Shown: one piece after another, positions 43,507-53,670 of the stretch
Layout of the letters: every line of letters starts with the position of its first letter
Position numbering within the stretch: position 1 is the first letter of the stretch
DNA from: Bacteroidia bacterium
GTDB lineage: Bacteria > Bacteroidota > Bacteroidia > Flavobacteriales > Flavobacteriaceae
DNA: 64,000 bases
Reading direction: 5' to 3'
NCBI GenBank assembly: GCA_030427735.1
Contig: JAUIBP010000001.1
Coordinates: 62,001-126,000 of the forward strand
Made by a program: the position numbers and the translations under genes
Notes under the pieces: generated by a model
What the model was told of the DNA's origin: nothing
Database searches by the model: none
What the model saw: only the letters and a program-made list of their open reading frames with translations

Positions 43507-44334
43507 TTATAGACTTAAAAATAACATCATACTTTTAGCGTATCGTTCCCCTAAAATCCTGATACTTTTAGAGTCGAAATGCAGTAAATCGCCACGGTCC
43601 GATAAATCTGAAGTTAAAATTACATCTACAAAATCATCTGTTTTGGAATACGAGCGTATTTTAGAATTGAGTCGTTTCCAGTTAGCCTTATTGTTAGAAA
43701 ACGCACCAATTTCCCCAACTACAATAGGTAATTGCTTGTTGTTTATAATCTTGCGGAAGGTTTTAAATAGCTGACTCATTTTTTTATCATAATCAACTAT
43801 TGCTAGAGTATCCTTAGTATCGCTTTCACCTTGATGCCATAATACGCCCTTTATAGTACCATAACTACTTCCCAGAGCTACTTTGTCTTCAAAATTTTTA
43901 AGCAACTCTACATGTCTGTGTTCTTTATTAGTTAACCATTTATCGATTGTGCTCCCCCCTACAGCCGTTGGAATAAGCATTACGGATATAGAGTCTGGAA
44001 TATTTTTAATTATTTCTTTTCCGAAAGCTAAGCCCATATCCAGCCCAGTCATAGATGGCTCGTAAAAATGTAGGGGCTCTTTAGCGTATACTAACCGATT
44101 GTTTTTGTTAATAGTTAATATTCTTGGGCTTTCTATAGTATCTTGTGGCTCTACAAAGGCTCTACCAGCCATATTGGATTGACCTGCCATAATAAAAACC
44201 CATACATTTTTATTATTAGGTACATGTTCTACAAAACGGTTTTGCCTTGGGAAATTTTTAGTACGTGTTTGCGAAACTGGTTGGTTGCATGATACAGAAA
44301 GTAACATAATTACTCCCAATAAAACATATTTCAT
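43507..44334 (-). CDS. Sialate O-acetylesterase-like SGNH lipoprotein
   Basis: A 275-residue SGNH-type esterase of the sialate O-acetylesterase family (PF03629). A lipoprotein signal ends LLSVSC (Cys16). GQSNMAGR (51-58) carries the nucleophile Ser53, WHQGESD is block III, and DLLHFDSKS near the end gives the catalytic Asp-x-x-His. It should remove acetyl groups from carbohydrates, for example sialic acid, xylan or alginate, at the cell surface or in the periplasm. ATG 44334 is preferred over an upstream TTG. It is bracketed by two copies of a 17-bp direct repeat. Confidence 0.85.
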   Translation of the reverse strand: MKYVLLGVIMLLSVSCNQPVSQTRTKNFPRQNRFVEHVPNNKNVWVFIMAGQSNMAGRAFVEPQDTIESPRILTINKNNRLVYAKEPLHFYEPSMTGLDMGLAFGKEIIKNIPDSISVMLIPTAVGGSTIDKWLTNKEHRHVELLKNFEDKVALGSSYGTIKGVLWHQGESDTKDTLAIVDYDKKMSQLFKTFRKIINNKQLPIVVGEIGAFSNNKANWKRLNSKIRSYSKTDDFVDVILTSDLSDRGDLLHFDSKSIRILGERYAKSMMLFLSL

Positions 44335-44387
44335 AAGTAAATGCAAAATTTTAAAGTTTAAACAAAACTATTCGTGAAATAGACAGA

Positions 44388-44404
44388 ATGTGTCCGTTAT
44401 AAAA
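44388..44404. repeat. Direct repeat, copy 2 (17 bp)
   Basis: ATGTGTCCGTTATAAAA, 54 bases upstream of the sialate O-acetylesterase ATG on the minus strand. There it reads TTTTATAACGGACACAT followed by TCTGTC, which makes GGACA-N5-TGTCT, an operator-like inverted repeat. Confidence 0.75.
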
Positions 44405-44435
44405 AAATGTGATCTTACAAGTTAAAACAGAACAA

Positions 44436-45449
44436 CTATTCGTAATAGGCTGTCATTAACCTTAGGTGTCTTAAAACATCTTCCTTAACATGCTTGGGAT
44501 GTATCACTTTTATCCAAATATTATATTTAAGAATTTCCATTAAAAATTCGTAATTAGGTTCTACACAAATTTTAAGCTCGCCCCACATATCTGCGCTTAA
44601 ATAATCTAACACTTCAGTTTCCAATTTCTTTGGTAGCTCTATAACTTCTTGTGAAGGATGCATTTTATTTGCCAATAAATATTTAAAATGATGGTTTGCT
44701 ACTTTTAAATGAATCCACTCAGGTAACATATCGGTTTTTAAAATCCCGATAGAATGTTTAAAATAGTCGGATTCATTAAATGTTATTGGAGTTTTTGGTG
44801 TTTTTTCGGTTATTGTAAAATGGCTTATCCGAGTATCTAAACAAAAAGCATACACACCTATATCTGTATTGTAAGCCATTAAATACCACGCATTATTTAT
44901 TTCTTTTAAGTGTAAGGGCTGCACTAGTCCCTTAAAGGTTTGAAACCTGTTATCGTCGTACCAACCTTTATATTCCAAGTCTATTAAAAGCTGGTGCTCT
45001 ATAGCATTAATAAGTGCCACAATATCTACATAATCGCTTAAAGATGTTCTTGCCGATGTAACATAATCTTTCCAACCATAAGCATGGTGATTTAAAAGAT
45101 ACAATTCGGTTTTCTCGAAAACTTGTTTTAAATGTTGGTTATCGTTAAAACTGTCTTCTACCACATAATATCCTAAATTTCGTTTAAGCTTAATATCTAC
45201 ATTAAAATATGCTTTGATTTTAATTAAATCGCGCTTTATGGTTTTAGGACTGTACAACTCTAATTTGCTATATAAAATATCATCTTCCTTGTCGCTTTTC
45301 TTTCTTATTGTTTTAAGTGTGTCCTGTAATTGATCTAAAGCGACATAACCTTCTGGTAAACCATAAGCTTTAGGATTAGTAATTATACGCAATACGTAAT
45401 AGCGACGTAAAAATTCTGGGGTCATTGAAATTATTTTACTAAAAAACAT
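44436..45449 (-). CDS. WYL-domain transcriptional regulator (YafY/DeoR type)
   Basis: A 337-residue cytoplasmic regulator. An N-terminal winged helix-turn-helix (about residues 1-90, MTPEFLRRYYVLRIITNP) is followed by the WYL domain with the literal NAWYLMAYNTD motif and a WCX-type C-terminus. WYL domains sense small ligands, such as nucleotide or nucleic-acid fragments. An alternative ATG at 45425 starts at MTPEFLRR and agrees with relatives. Its target might be the operator-like repeats near the esterase gene just downstream; this is inference. Confidence 0.85.
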   Translation of the reverse strand: MFFSKIISMTPEFLRRYYVLRIITNPKAYGLPEGYVALDQLQDTLKTIRKKSDKEDDILYSKLELYSPKTIKRDLIKIKAYFNVDIKLKRNLGYYVVEDSFNDNQHLKQVFEKTELYLLNHHAYGWKDYVTSARTSLSDYVDIVALINAIEHQLLIDLEYKGWYDDNRFQTFKGLVQPLHLKEINNAWYLMAYNTDIGVYAFCLDTRISHFTITEKTPKTPITFNESDYFKHSIGILKTDMLPEWIHLKVANHHFKYLLANKMHPSQEVIELPKKLETEVLDYLSADMWGELKICVEPNYEFLMEILKYNIWIKVIHPKHVKEDVLRHLRLMTAYYE

Positions 45450-45487
45450 TAAAAATAATAAACCTCGTTAAAACTGGTTGCATTTTC

Positions 45488-45495
45488 TATCTTTG
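45488..45495 (+). promoter_or_regulatory. -7 promoter box of the flippase gene
   Basis: TATCTTTG, 18 bases before the ATG at 45514. Confidence 0.55.
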
Positions 45496-45513
45496 AGTTT
45501 TGATTATTAAACT

Positions 45514-46773
45514 ATGCAAATTGCATTTAGCAAAACAGATTTAAGCTCTACTTTTTGGTTTACCTCGGAAAAAATAATTCATTTTATTTTTTCAATTATT
45601 ATTATCCCTAAAATATTTAATGCTTTAGGGACTGTCGATATGGGTAAATTGAAGTTTGTTGAAGCGAGCTTAGTTATGTTTGCTCCTGTTTTCTTTTTAG
45701 GCCTATCTTCTATTTGTATTAGAGAAATGGTTAAACACCCTAAACAAATAAAAAACATTATAAGTACTGCCATAATCATGCGCCTAATTAGCTGGGGAAT
45801 TACTTTTATTGGTCTAGTAGTTTACTTTTATATTGTTGGTACGAACGTGATATCAACCATTTATTTTATTATTCTGTTAAGTTATTTATTTAGGTTAACC
45901 GATGTTTTTGAATGGTATTGTATTACTACAAAAAAAGCACAATTTATTTTCTACAGTAAAACATTAAGCTTATTACTCGTTTTTTTACTTCAGCTTTATG
46001 GATTAAAAAACCAATTAGGTGTTATTTTTTTTAGCTTTACTATAGCTTGCGACTATTTGTTTCAAGGTGTTTTTTACGCTGTATTTTTAAAAAAAATACA
46101 AACATTTAAAACAGAATTATGGCCTATTTCCTTTACACTTGCTAAGCGCTTGTTAAAATTTGCCTTTCCGCTTATTATATCAAATGCATTGGTTGTATTT
46201 TACATAGGTATAGACGAATTATTTTTAAAGTATTTTTTAAACGATCATGCTGTGGGAGTTTTTGGCAGCATACAATTTTTAGTTATTGGCTTAAGTTGGA
46301 CTATTGGTTTCGCTATAATTAATGCGCTATACCCCGCTTTAGCGGAATCTTACCTGCAACAGAAAAAGACTTATTATTTAAAATTAGCACAACTTAATAT
46401 ACTCCTTTTAGTTTTAGGAATTGGTATTGGTCTTTTTTACACATTCTTTGGCAACACCATTTTAAACACCTATTTTACCCAACAATATGTAGAAGGTAAC
46501 ACACCTCTTAAAATTTTTTGTTGGGCACCTTTACTTGTGTTTTTTGGTATGCTTTACGAAAAGCATCTACTTAGTTCTAATAGTTTACAACACGAAGTCT
46601 ACCGCTTTGCCATTGGTTGTATATGCAATATTGTATTGTGTTACTTCTTAATTCCTGTATACAAAATAAACGGAGCTGCATTTGCTGTTTTAATTAGTCA
46701 TTTTGTAACTAATATTCTATACCCTACGTTTCAATTAAGTTTAAAACCGAACCTTAAACCCGTTTTAAAATAA
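45514..46773 (+). CDS. Polysaccharide flippase (Wzx/MOP superfamily)
   Basis: A 419-residue inner-membrane protein with about twelve helices. The opening SSTFWFTSEKIIHFIFSIIIIPKI and the DMGKLKFVEASLVMFAPVFFLGLSSICIREMV region are typical of Wzx-like flippases. It probably moves lipid-linked oligosaccharides across the inner membrane for surface polysaccharide. No glycosyltransferase cluster surrounds it here, so its substrate is open. PrsW follows after 3 bases, suggesting one transcript. Confidence 0.82.
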   Translation: MQIAFSKTDLSSTFWFTSEKIIHFIFSIIIIPKIFNALGTVDMGKLKFVEASLVMFAPVFFLGLSSICIREMVKHPKQIKNIISTAIIMRLISWGITFIGLVVYFYIVGTNVISTIYFIILLSYLFRLTDVFEWYCITTKKAQFIFYSKTLSLLLVFLLQLYGLKNQLGVIFFSFTIACDYLFQGVFYAVFLKKIQTFKTELWPISFTLAKRLLKFAFPLIISNALVVFYIGIDELFLKYFLNDHAVGVFGSIQFLVIGLSWTIGFAIINALYPALAESYLQQKKTYYLKLAQLNILLLVLGIGIGLFYTFFGNTILNTYFTQQYVEGNTPLKIFCWAPLLVFFGMLYEKHLLSSNSLQHEVYRFAIGCICNIVLCYFLIPVYKINGAAFAVLISHFVTNILYPTFQLSLKPNLKPVLK

Positions 46774-46776
46774 ATT

Positions 46777-47448
46777 ATGAAGCTACTTCTTCTTGCCTTA
46801 GCGCCAATATTTGTTATTATACTTTACATCTATTATAAAGACAAATACGAAAAAGAACCTAAACACCTTTTAATTTATAACTTTTTACTAGGTGCTTTTG
46901 TAAGCGTGTTTATAAGCACACTATTTTATTTAATATTCGATTTTATATTGCCATTAAACAGTGCTAGTGTGCTCCAACAATTTGTAAAAGCATTCTGTGT
47001 GGTTGGATTTACCGAAGAATTTAGTAAGTATATTATTACCAGATATTTTGCCCAACCCAACAACGCTTTTAACGAACCTTTCGATGGCATAGTCTATGCC
47101 GTTATGGTATCGATGGGGTTTGCTGCTACCGAAAATATTTTTTACGTCTTAGAAGGCGGTTACGGTTCTGCCATTTTACGAGCATTTACAGCCGTTCCAG
47201 CCCATGCGACTTTTGGGGTTTTAATGGGATATTTTATGGGAAAAGCAAAATTTTCAAAAAATAAGGCAAAACTTAATTTAACTGGACTATTTTTGGCAAT
47301 AATTTTCCACGGGAGTTACGATTTCTTTTTGTTTATAGATTTTGTGCCTGGTGTATGGATTGGTGCTTTTATTTCGTTGGGCATCGGATTTATATTAGCA
47401 CGCAAAGCCATAAAAAGTCATCAAGAGAAATCATATTTTAAAGAATAA
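46777..47448 (+). CDS. PrsW-family intramembrane metalloprotease
   Basis: A 223-residue membrane protein with about seven helices. The conserved glutamates are in VGFTEEFSKY (Glu80 and Glu81), with the FAATENIFYVLEG segment, PAHATFG and FHGSYDFF supplying further Glu and His. In Bacillus, PrsW makes the site-1 cut of RsiW for an anti-sigma-factor cascade. Here it follows a flippase, and its target is unknown. The relation to CAAX-type proteases is typical of the family. Confidence 0.85.
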   Translation: MKLLLLALAPIFVIILYIYYKDKYEKEPKHLLIYNFLLGAFVSVFISTLFYLIFDFILPLNSASVLQQFVKAFCVVGFTEEFSKYIITRYFAQPNNAFNEPFDGIVYAVMVSMGFAATENIFYVLEGGYGSAILRAFTAVPAHATFGVLMGYFMGKAKFSKNKAKLNLTGLFLAIIFHGSYDFFLFIDFVPGVWIGAFISLGIGFILARKAIKSHQEKSYFKE

Positions 47449-47490
47449 TTACAAACAAAGCATTATCTTTATTACCCGAAATCATTTTAA

Positions 47491-49419
47491 ATGAGAAGTA
47501 TGAAGAATACGATTGCAGAACGCGTAGCCGATTTTATTAAGCATTTTCCACCATTCGATTTGCTTAATAAAAATCAATTATTAGACATCTCTAAAGAGGT
47601 TAAAATTAAATATTTAGATAAAGACAACACCATTTATAGCGCAAACTCCAACCTACACGATCAATTTTACATGATCTATAAGGGCGCCGTTAAACTAAAA
47701 AAAGTAATTAACGACAAGTTAGAAACTATAGACAAGTTTGACGAAGGCGATGTGTTTGGTCTTAGGCCGCTATTTGCAAACGAAAACTACGCCATTACTG
47801 CCATTACAGAAGAAGAAACTATTCTGTATTGTATTCCTATAGATATTTTTAAACCTATTATAGAGCAAAACAAACAGGTAAACCAATACCTTATTGAAAG
47901 TTTTGCATCGAATACCGAAAATCCATTTTCAAACGAATTTCAAAAAAAGTTAGTTTTAGAAGACGAAATCAGGTTAGACTTTTCGAAAGAATTATTCGAA
48001 ATGCAACCGGTTAGACTCATAAAAAACGTAATTACAACAAAAAAAGACACCTCTATAAAAGAAGCCGCTAAATTAATGAGCGCGCACAATGTAGGTTCTA
48101 TAATTATTGAAGAAAAAGACTGCCCGATAGGTATTATTACCGATAAAGATTTAAGACTCCATGTGGCTACAGGCGACTTTTCTATAGACGATGCCGTATC
48201 GGAAATTATGATTAGTCCGGTATTATGCTACAAGAAAAACATTACCATAGCACAAGCCCAAATCACGATGATGAAACATAAAATCAATCAAATCGTGGTT
48301 ACTAAAGACGGCACACCAAACAGTAAAATATTAGGGGTTTTCTCCGAACACGATATTATTGTAATGAAAGGCACCAACCCATCGGTGCTAATGAAAGCGA
48401 TTAAGCGAGCCAATTCTACAAAAGAACTGAAACGCATTCGCGAAAAAATCACCATTCTTTTAGAAGGTTATATTCAGCAAAACATTCCGCTTACACATAT
48501 TAACAACATCATTTTCGAGCTTAACGACGCTACCATCAAACGTGTTATAGAACGTTGTATCGAAAAAATGGACCAAGCGCCACCTGTTAAATTTGCGTGG
48601 ATGTCTCTAGGTAGTCAAGGCCGTAAAGAACAATTATTACATACAGACCAAGACAACGCTATTATTTTTGAAACTGTAGATGCCGACCATTTAGAGGAAG
48701 TAAGAAGCTACTTTTTAACTTTGGCAAAAAAAGTTAATAAGCGCTTAAAAAATATTGGTTTTGCTTACTGCCCAGGCGAAATGATGGCTAAAAACCCAAG
48801 ATGGTGCTTAAGCCTAGACGAATGGGAAACTCAATTTACAGAGTGGACCAAAGAAACAGGAGACGACGAACTTTTATTATGTTCTATTTTCTTTGATTTC
48901 GATATCACTTATGGCGATCCGGCCTTAACAAACCAACTGTCTAACCATGTTTTAGAAATAACAAAAAACAATCTTATTTTCCTTTCAAAACTAGGAGCCA
49001 GCTCGTTAAGGAGTCCGTCACCTCTAGGATTCTTCAGACAGTTTTTAGTAGAACAAGATGGCGAACACAAAGACTTTTTCGATCTTAAAAAACGTGCCAT
49101 TATGCCTGTTACAGATGCTGGACGTTTATTAGCGTTGCATTATCAAACCAAAAACATTAACAATACTGCAGAACGCTTCGAAAAACTTGCCGAACTTATG
49201 CCCGAAGATAAAGAACTGTTTTTATCTTGTGCATACGCCTCTAAAGCCTTATTAAAATTTAGAACCAAACACGGACTTATAAATAGAGACAATGGTCGCT
49301 TTATTGCTTTGGCAGAACTTTCTAAAGAAGAAAAACTTAAACTAAAACGTTGTTTTAAAGCTATTGCTAGAGTACAAGAACTTATTAAACTAAAATTTAA
49401 CTTAAAGAATTTTATATGA
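47491..49419 (+). CDS. cNMP-binding/CBS/DUF294 nucleotidyltransferase-like protein
   Basis: A 642-residue multi-domain protein. In order: a cyclic-nucleotide-binding-like domain (about 20-130), two CBS repeats (about 170-300, with VGSIIIEEKDCPIGIITDKDLR), a DUF294 putative nucleotidyltransferase with GSQGRKEQLLHTDQDNA near 374-390, and DUF294_C. The GS-x9-DxD pattern supports nucleotide transfer, as in GlnE or PII uridylyltransferases; the substrate is unknown. The 3'-5' exonuclease gene overlaps its stop (ATGA). This pair recurs in many bacteria. Confidence 0.87.
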   Translation: MRSMKNTIAERVADFIKHFPPFDLLNKNQLLDISKEVKIKYLDKDNTIYSANSNLHDQFYMIYKGAVKLKKVINDKLETIDKFDEGDVFGLRPLFANENYAITAITEEETILYCIPIDIFKPIIEQNKQVNQYLIESFASNTENPFSNEFQKKLVLEDEIRLDFSKELFEMQPVRLIKNVITTKKDTSIKEAAKLMSAHNVGSIIIEEKDCPIGIITDKDLRLHVATGDFSIDDAVSEIMISPVLCYKKNITIAQAQITMMKHKINQIVVTKDGTPNSKILGVFSEHDIIVMKGTNPSVLMKAIKRANSTKELKRIREKITILLEGYIQQNIPLTHINNIIFELNDATIKRVIERCIEKMDQAPPVKFAWMSLGSQGRKEQLLHTDQDNAIIFETVDADHLEEVRSYFLTLAKKVNKRLKNIGFAYCPGEMMAKNPRWCLSLDEWETQFTEWTKETGDDELLLCSIFFDFDITYGDPALTNQLSNHVLEITKNNLIFLSKLGASSLRSPSPLGFFRQFLVEQDGEHKDFFDLKKRAIMPVTDAGRLLALHYQTKNINNTAERFEKLAELMPEDKELFLSCAYASKALLKFRTKHGLINRDNGRFIALAELSKEEKLKLKRCFKAIARVQELIKLKFNLKNFI

Positions 49420-50084
49420 TAAAATGGCTTTTTAAAAATCCAGAAAAAAAGTCTTACCCAGACTATTGGATCCGTTATGAAGCCTTGTTTAACGACCCTA
49501 AAAATACAGAAATACACAACACTACTTTTGTAGTTTTAGATACAGAAACCACAGGCTTTAATTACGCATCGGATCGCATGCTATGTATTGGAGCGCTAAA
49601 AATAAACGATAACAATATCGACATTAAAGATGTTTTTGAAATTTACATAAAACAAGAATACTTTAATGCCGAAACCGTACCCATTCACGGCATTATTAAA
49701 AACGAAAAGTTTAAAACCTACACCGAAGAGGAAGCGCTAATCCTATTTTTAGATTATATAAAAGATGCGGTTTTAGTAGCGCATCATGCCTTTTTTGATA
49801 TCACCATGATTAATGAAGGTTTAAAACGTTTAGACCTCCCACCTTTAAAGAATAAGGTTTTAGACACCATGCACGTGTACAAAGAAACGCGCATAAAATC
49901 TAACTTAATAGATCAAAAGAAAAGATACACGCTAGACGAAATTGCAGAAAATTACGACATCGATGTGTCCGACAGACATACCGCTGCCGGCGATGCCCTA
50001 ATTACCGCAATTATCTTTTTAAGATCGGTACAACATCTTATAAAAACCAAACATTACACCCTTAAAAAACTATTTAAACTGTAA
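49416..50084 (+). CDS. 3'-5' exonuclease (DnaQ-like, DEDDh)
   Basis: A 222-residue DEDD exonuclease. The three exonuclease motifs are VVLDTETTGF, AHHAFFDITMINEGL and DRHTAAGDALITA (with the His of DEDDh). It is not the main replicative proofreader: it lacks the extra C-terminal DnaE-binding region. It starts within the stop codon of the DUF294 gene (4-base overlap), so the two are translationally coupled, which suggests that nucleotide signals may govern its activity. Confidence 0.88.
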   Translation: MIKWLFKNPEKKSYPDYWIRYEALFNDPKNTEIHNTTFVVLDTETTGFNYASDRMLCIGALKINDNNIDIKDVFEIYIKQEYFNAETVPIHGIIKNEKFKTYTEEEALILFLDYIKDAVLVAHHAFFDITMINEGLKRLDLPPLKNKVLDTMHVYKETRIKSNLIDQKKRYTLDEIAENYDIDVSDRHTAAGDALITAIIFLRSVQHLIKTKHYTLKKLFKL

Positions 50085-50157
50085 GATATTCTGTGTTTTA
50101 AGAGTGCAGAAATCCCCATCTTATTTCTTATATTTACGTGTATAAAAATAGTTACTC

Positions 50158-50643
50158 ATGGGTAAACCTTACAAAATATCGGTTAATAACCAGCATCATT
50201 TTAACATAAATCCAGACGATTTAACCGCTTTAGATGCTGTAGAAACCGATACCAACTGCTTCCATATTTTAGAAAACCACAAATCTTTTACAGCCGAAAT
50301 TTGCCAATCAGATTTTCTTAAAAAATCATACACTGTAAAAATCAATAACACCATCTATCATGTTTCTATAAACGACCATATAGATCTGCTTATAAAACAA
50401 ATGGGGTTTCAATTAGCATCCTCTAAACAAATAGATGCTATAAAAGCGCCAATGCCGGGGCTTATACTCGATATTCCCATTCAAGTTGGCGATAGCATTG
50501 CCCTTAACGACACCTTAATTGTTCTTGAAGCCATGAAAATGGAAAACAGTATTGTTTCGCCAAGACAAGGTGTTATAAAATCTATAGGTGTAAAAAAAGG
50601 AGAAACAGTAGATAAAGGTGAACTTTTAATAGAATTTGAGTAA
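50158..50643 (+). CDS. Biotin carboxyl carrier protein of acyl-CoA carboxylase
   Basis: A 161-residue carrier with the biotinyl-lysine motif EAMKMEN (Lys127). The C-terminal biotinyl domain (about 95-161, APMPGLILDI at its start) is linked to a 90-residue N-terminal part that is typical of the propionyl- or acyl-CoA carboxylase carriers of Bacteroidota. It is the first of three genes, followed after 5 bases by biotin carboxylase. Confidence 0.9.
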   Translation: MGKPYKISVNNQHHFNINPDDLTALDAVETDTNCFHILENHKSFTAEICQSDFLKKSYTVKINNTIYHVSINDHIDLLIKQMGFQLASSKQIDAIKAPMPGLILDIPIQVGDSIALNDTLIVLEAMKMENSIVSPRQGVIKSIGVKKGETVDKGELLIEFE

Positions 50644-50648
50644 TTATT

Positions 50649-52091
50649 ATGAAAAAAATACTGGTCGCCAATCGTGGTGAAATCGCACTACGTATTATGA
50701 AAACCGCAAAGAAAATGGGCATAAAAACCGTGGCTATTTTCTCTACTGCCGATCGCAATGCTCCGCACGTAACCTTTGCCGATGAAGCTGTTTGTATTGG
50801 CAATCCGCCATCTAATCAATCGTACTTACTCGGCGATAAAATTATAAAAGTAGCAAAAGATCTTCAAGCAGATGCTATACATCCCGGATATGGTTTTTTA
50901 AGTGAAAATGCTGAATTTGCTCAAGCTGTTGAAGACAATAACCTCATTTTTATTGGTCCCAAATCGGAATCCATAAAAACTATGGGCAGTAAATTAGCCG
51001 CCAAAGACGCAGTTAAACATTACAATATTCCGTTAGTACCAGGAACAGAACAAGCCATTACCGATATTAATGAAGCCAAACAAATTGCCAAATCTATTGG
51101 TTTTCCTATACTTATTAAAGCCTCTGCCGGTGGTGGTGGCAAAGGTATGCGCATTGTACAAAGCGAAAAAGAACTAGAAGCGCAAATGAAACGTGCCATT
51201 AGCGAAGCAACATCGGCTTTTGGCGATGGTTCGGTATTTATAGAAAAATACATCAGTTCGCCGCGACACATAGAAATTCAGATTTTAGCAGACACTCATG
51301 GCCATACCGTGCATTTATTCGAACGTGAATGTAGCATACAACGCCGCCATCAAAAAGTTATCGAAGAAGCGCCGTCTTCTATTTTAACACCAGAGTTACG
51401 CGACAAAATGGGTGAAGCCGCCATTTTAGTAGCCAAATCTTGCCATTACATAGGCGCTGGTACAGTGGAGTTTCTTCTAGACGACGATAATAATTTCTAC
51501 TTTCTAGAAATGAATACACGACTACAGGTAGAACACCCAGTTACCGAATTAATTACAGGGTTAGATCTGGTAGAACTTCAAATTAAAATTGCCAGAGGCG
51601 AAAACATTCCTTTTATACAAGCCGATTTAGATATTACTGGCCATGCGGTAGAATTACGTGTTTACGCCGAAGATCCTTCAAATAATTTTTTACCAAGTGT
51701 AGGCCTTTTAAAGAGCTATCAATTGCCAGAGGGAAATAACATTAGAGTAGATAATGGCTTTAAGCAAGGCATGGAGGTTCCTATTTATTACGACCCAATG
51801 CTGGCTAAACTCATCACTTATGGGAATACGCGAGAAGAAGCCATTCTAAACATGATTAATGCCATAAATCAATATAAAATTGAAGGCGTAGAAACTACTT
51901 TAGGCTTTGGTAAATTTGTTTTTGAACACCACGCGTTCCGTACTGGTAAATTCGACACCAATTTTGTGAACATGTATTACGCTCCCGAATTACAAAAAAG
52001 TGAAGCCGAAACCGAAGCTAAGCTAGCGGCTCTCTTAGCCTTAAAACAATATCAATTAGATTTAAAACAAGTAAGACTACCTAATAGCTAA
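50649..52091 (+). CDS. Biotin carboxylase subunit
   Basis: A 480-residue ATP-grasp enzyme that carboxylates carrier-bound biotin. The opening KKILVANRGEIALRIMKTAKKMG, the ATP loop ASAGGGGKGMRIV, the FIEKYISSPRHIEIQILAD segment and the ending EMNTRLQVEHPVTE are hallmarks. It is longer at the C-terminus than E. coli AccC (about 450), as in propionyl-CoA carboxylase alpha chains without a fused carrier. The carboxyltransferase gene follows after 15 bases. Confidence 0.93.
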   Translation: MKKILVANRGEIALRIMKTAKKMGIKTVAIFSTADRNAPHVTFADEAVCIGNPPSNQSYLLGDKIIKVAKDLQADAIHPGYGFLSENAEFAQAVEDNNLIFIGPKSESIKTMGSKLAAKDAVKHYNIPLVPGTEQAITDINEAKQIAKSIGFPILIKASAGGGGKGMRIVQSEKELEAQMKRAISEATSAFGDGSVFIEKYISSPRHIEIQILADTHGHTVHLFERECSIQRRHQKVIEEAPSSILTPELRDKMGEAAILVAKSCHYIGAGTVEFLLDDDNNFYFLEMNTRLQVEHPVTELITGLDLVELQIKIARGENIPFIQADLDITGHAVELRVYAEDPSNNFLPSVGLLKSYQLPEGNNIRVDNGFKQGMEVPIYYDPMLAKLITYGNTREEAILNMINAINQYKIEGVETTLGFGKFVFEHHAFRTGKFDTNFVNMYYAPELQKSEAETEAKLAALLALKQYQLDLKQVRLPNS

Positions 52092-52106
52092 TCGAAAAAA
52101 CAGTCT

Positions 52107-53648
52107 ATGGATTCCAAAATAAAACAACTAAACGATAAAATTGAGCAAGCCCATTTAGGTGGTGGTAAACACCGTATAGAAAAACAACATCTAAAGAAAA
52201 AACTTACAGCAAGAGAACGCGTATTGTATTTACTTGATGATGGTTCTTTTGAAGAGATAGGCATACTCGTAACCCACCGTACAACAGATTTCGATATGGA
52301 TAAAGAAGTCTATTACGGCGATGGAGTTATTACGGGCTATGGCACAATTAATAGTAGATTGGTGTATGTATTTGCTCAAGATTTTACTGTTTTTGGCGGA
52401 GCACTTTCCGAAACCCATGCCGAAAAGATTTGCAAAATAATGGATATGGCACTAAAAGTAGGTGCACCATTAATAGGACTAAACGATTCTGGTGGAGCGC
52501 GCATTCAAGAGGGAGTTAGATCGTTAGGCGGATATGCCGATATTTTTTTTAGAAATGTAAAAGCTTCTGGGGTTATTCCACAAATTTCGGCAATTATGGG
52601 GCCTTGTGCAGGTGGCGCTGTATACTCCCCTGCAATGACCGATTTTACAATGATGGTAGAGCATACTAGCTATATGTTTGTAACAGGCCCAAATGTTGTT
52701 AAAACCGTAACCAACGAATCGGTTACTTCAGAAGATTTAGGAGGTGCCACTACCCATGCCACAAAATCTGGTGTCGCACATACCACCTCTGCTGACGATA
52801 TTGCCTGTCTAGAAGATATTAAATCACTTCTCGGTTATTTACCACAAAATAACACGAAAACCACCGATAAGGTTCCGTATACCCTAAGCGATGAAATTCG
52901 AGACGAATTAACAGATATTATCCCAGACAATACCAATAAACCGTACGATATGCACGCTGTAATCCATGGTATAATTGATCGCGATTCTTTTTTTGAAATT
53001 CATAAAGATTACGCAGAAAACATAATCGTAGGATTTGCCAGATTAGGTGGCCGAAGTATTGGTATTATTGCCAACCAACCCTTGTTTTTAGCCGGTGTAT
53101 TAGATGTAAATAGTTCTAAAAAAGCCGCCCGATTTACACGCTTTTGCGACAGTTTTAACATTCCGCTACTCGTTCTTGTAGATGTTCCCGGTTTTTTACC
53201 TGGTACCGACCAAGAGTGGAATGGCATTATAGTTAACGGTGCTAAACTATTATATGCTCTTAGCGAAGCCACTGTACCACGAGTAACCCTTATTACCCGA
53301 AAAGCCTATGGCGGTGCGTACGATGTTATGAACTCTAAACATATTGGTGCCGACATGAACTTTGCTTGGCCGAGTGCCGAAATTGCCGTTATGGGAGCTA
53401 AAGGTGCAAGTGAAATTATTTTTAGAAAAGAGATAAAAGAAGCCGATGATCCTGAAGCCAAACTTGCCGAAAAAGAAACCGAATATGCCAACACCTTTGC
53501 CAATCCGTATCGAGCGGCGCAACGTGGTTTTATAGACGAAGTGATTTTACCTAAAAACACACGCCGAAAATTATTGAAAGCCTTTAGCATGCTGGAAAAT
53601 AAAACCGTAGAGTTGCCAAAACGCAAACATGGTAATATTCCGTTATAA
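52107..53648 (+). CDS. Acyl-CoA carboxylase carboxyltransferase subunit (propionyl-CoA type)
   Basis: A 513-residue carboxyltransferase containing the fused alpha and beta crotonase-like halves. The [21 protein letters not shown] segment and the [14 protein letters not shown] motif near residue 355 support the family of PccB and MmdA. With the carrier and biotin carboxylase it forms a complete acyl-CoA carboxylase, most likely for propionyl-CoA and thus the methylmalonyl-CoA route. Sodium-pump partner genes of the decarboxylase type are absent, which favours the carboxylase role. Confidence 0.92.
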   Translation: MDSKIKQLNDKIEQAHLGGGKHRIEKQHLKKKLTARERVLYLLDDGSFEEIGILVTHRTTDFDMDKEVYYGDGVITGYGTINSRLVYVFAQDFTVFGGALSETHAEKICKIMDMALKVGAPLIGLNDSGGARIQEGVRSLGGYADIFFRNVKASGVIPQISAIMGPCAGGAVYSPAMTDFTMMVEHTSYMFVTGPNVVKTVTNESVTSEDLGGATTHATKSGVAHTTSADDIACLEDIKSLLGYLPQNNTKTTDKVPYTLSDEIRDELTDIIPDNTNKPYDMHAVIHGIIDRDSFFEIHKDYAENIIVGFARLGGRSIGIIANQPLFLAGVLDVNSSKKAARFTRFCDSFNIPLLVLVDVPGFLPGTDQEWNGIIVNGAKLLYALSEATVPRVTLITRKAYGGAYDVMNSKHIGADMNFAWPSAEIAVMGAKGASEIIFRKEIKEADDPEAKLAEKETEYANTFANPYRAAQRGFIDEVILPKNTRRKLLKAFSMLENKTVELPKRKHGNIPL

Positions 53649-53670
53649 AATATTTCAGAAAATATGTAAT

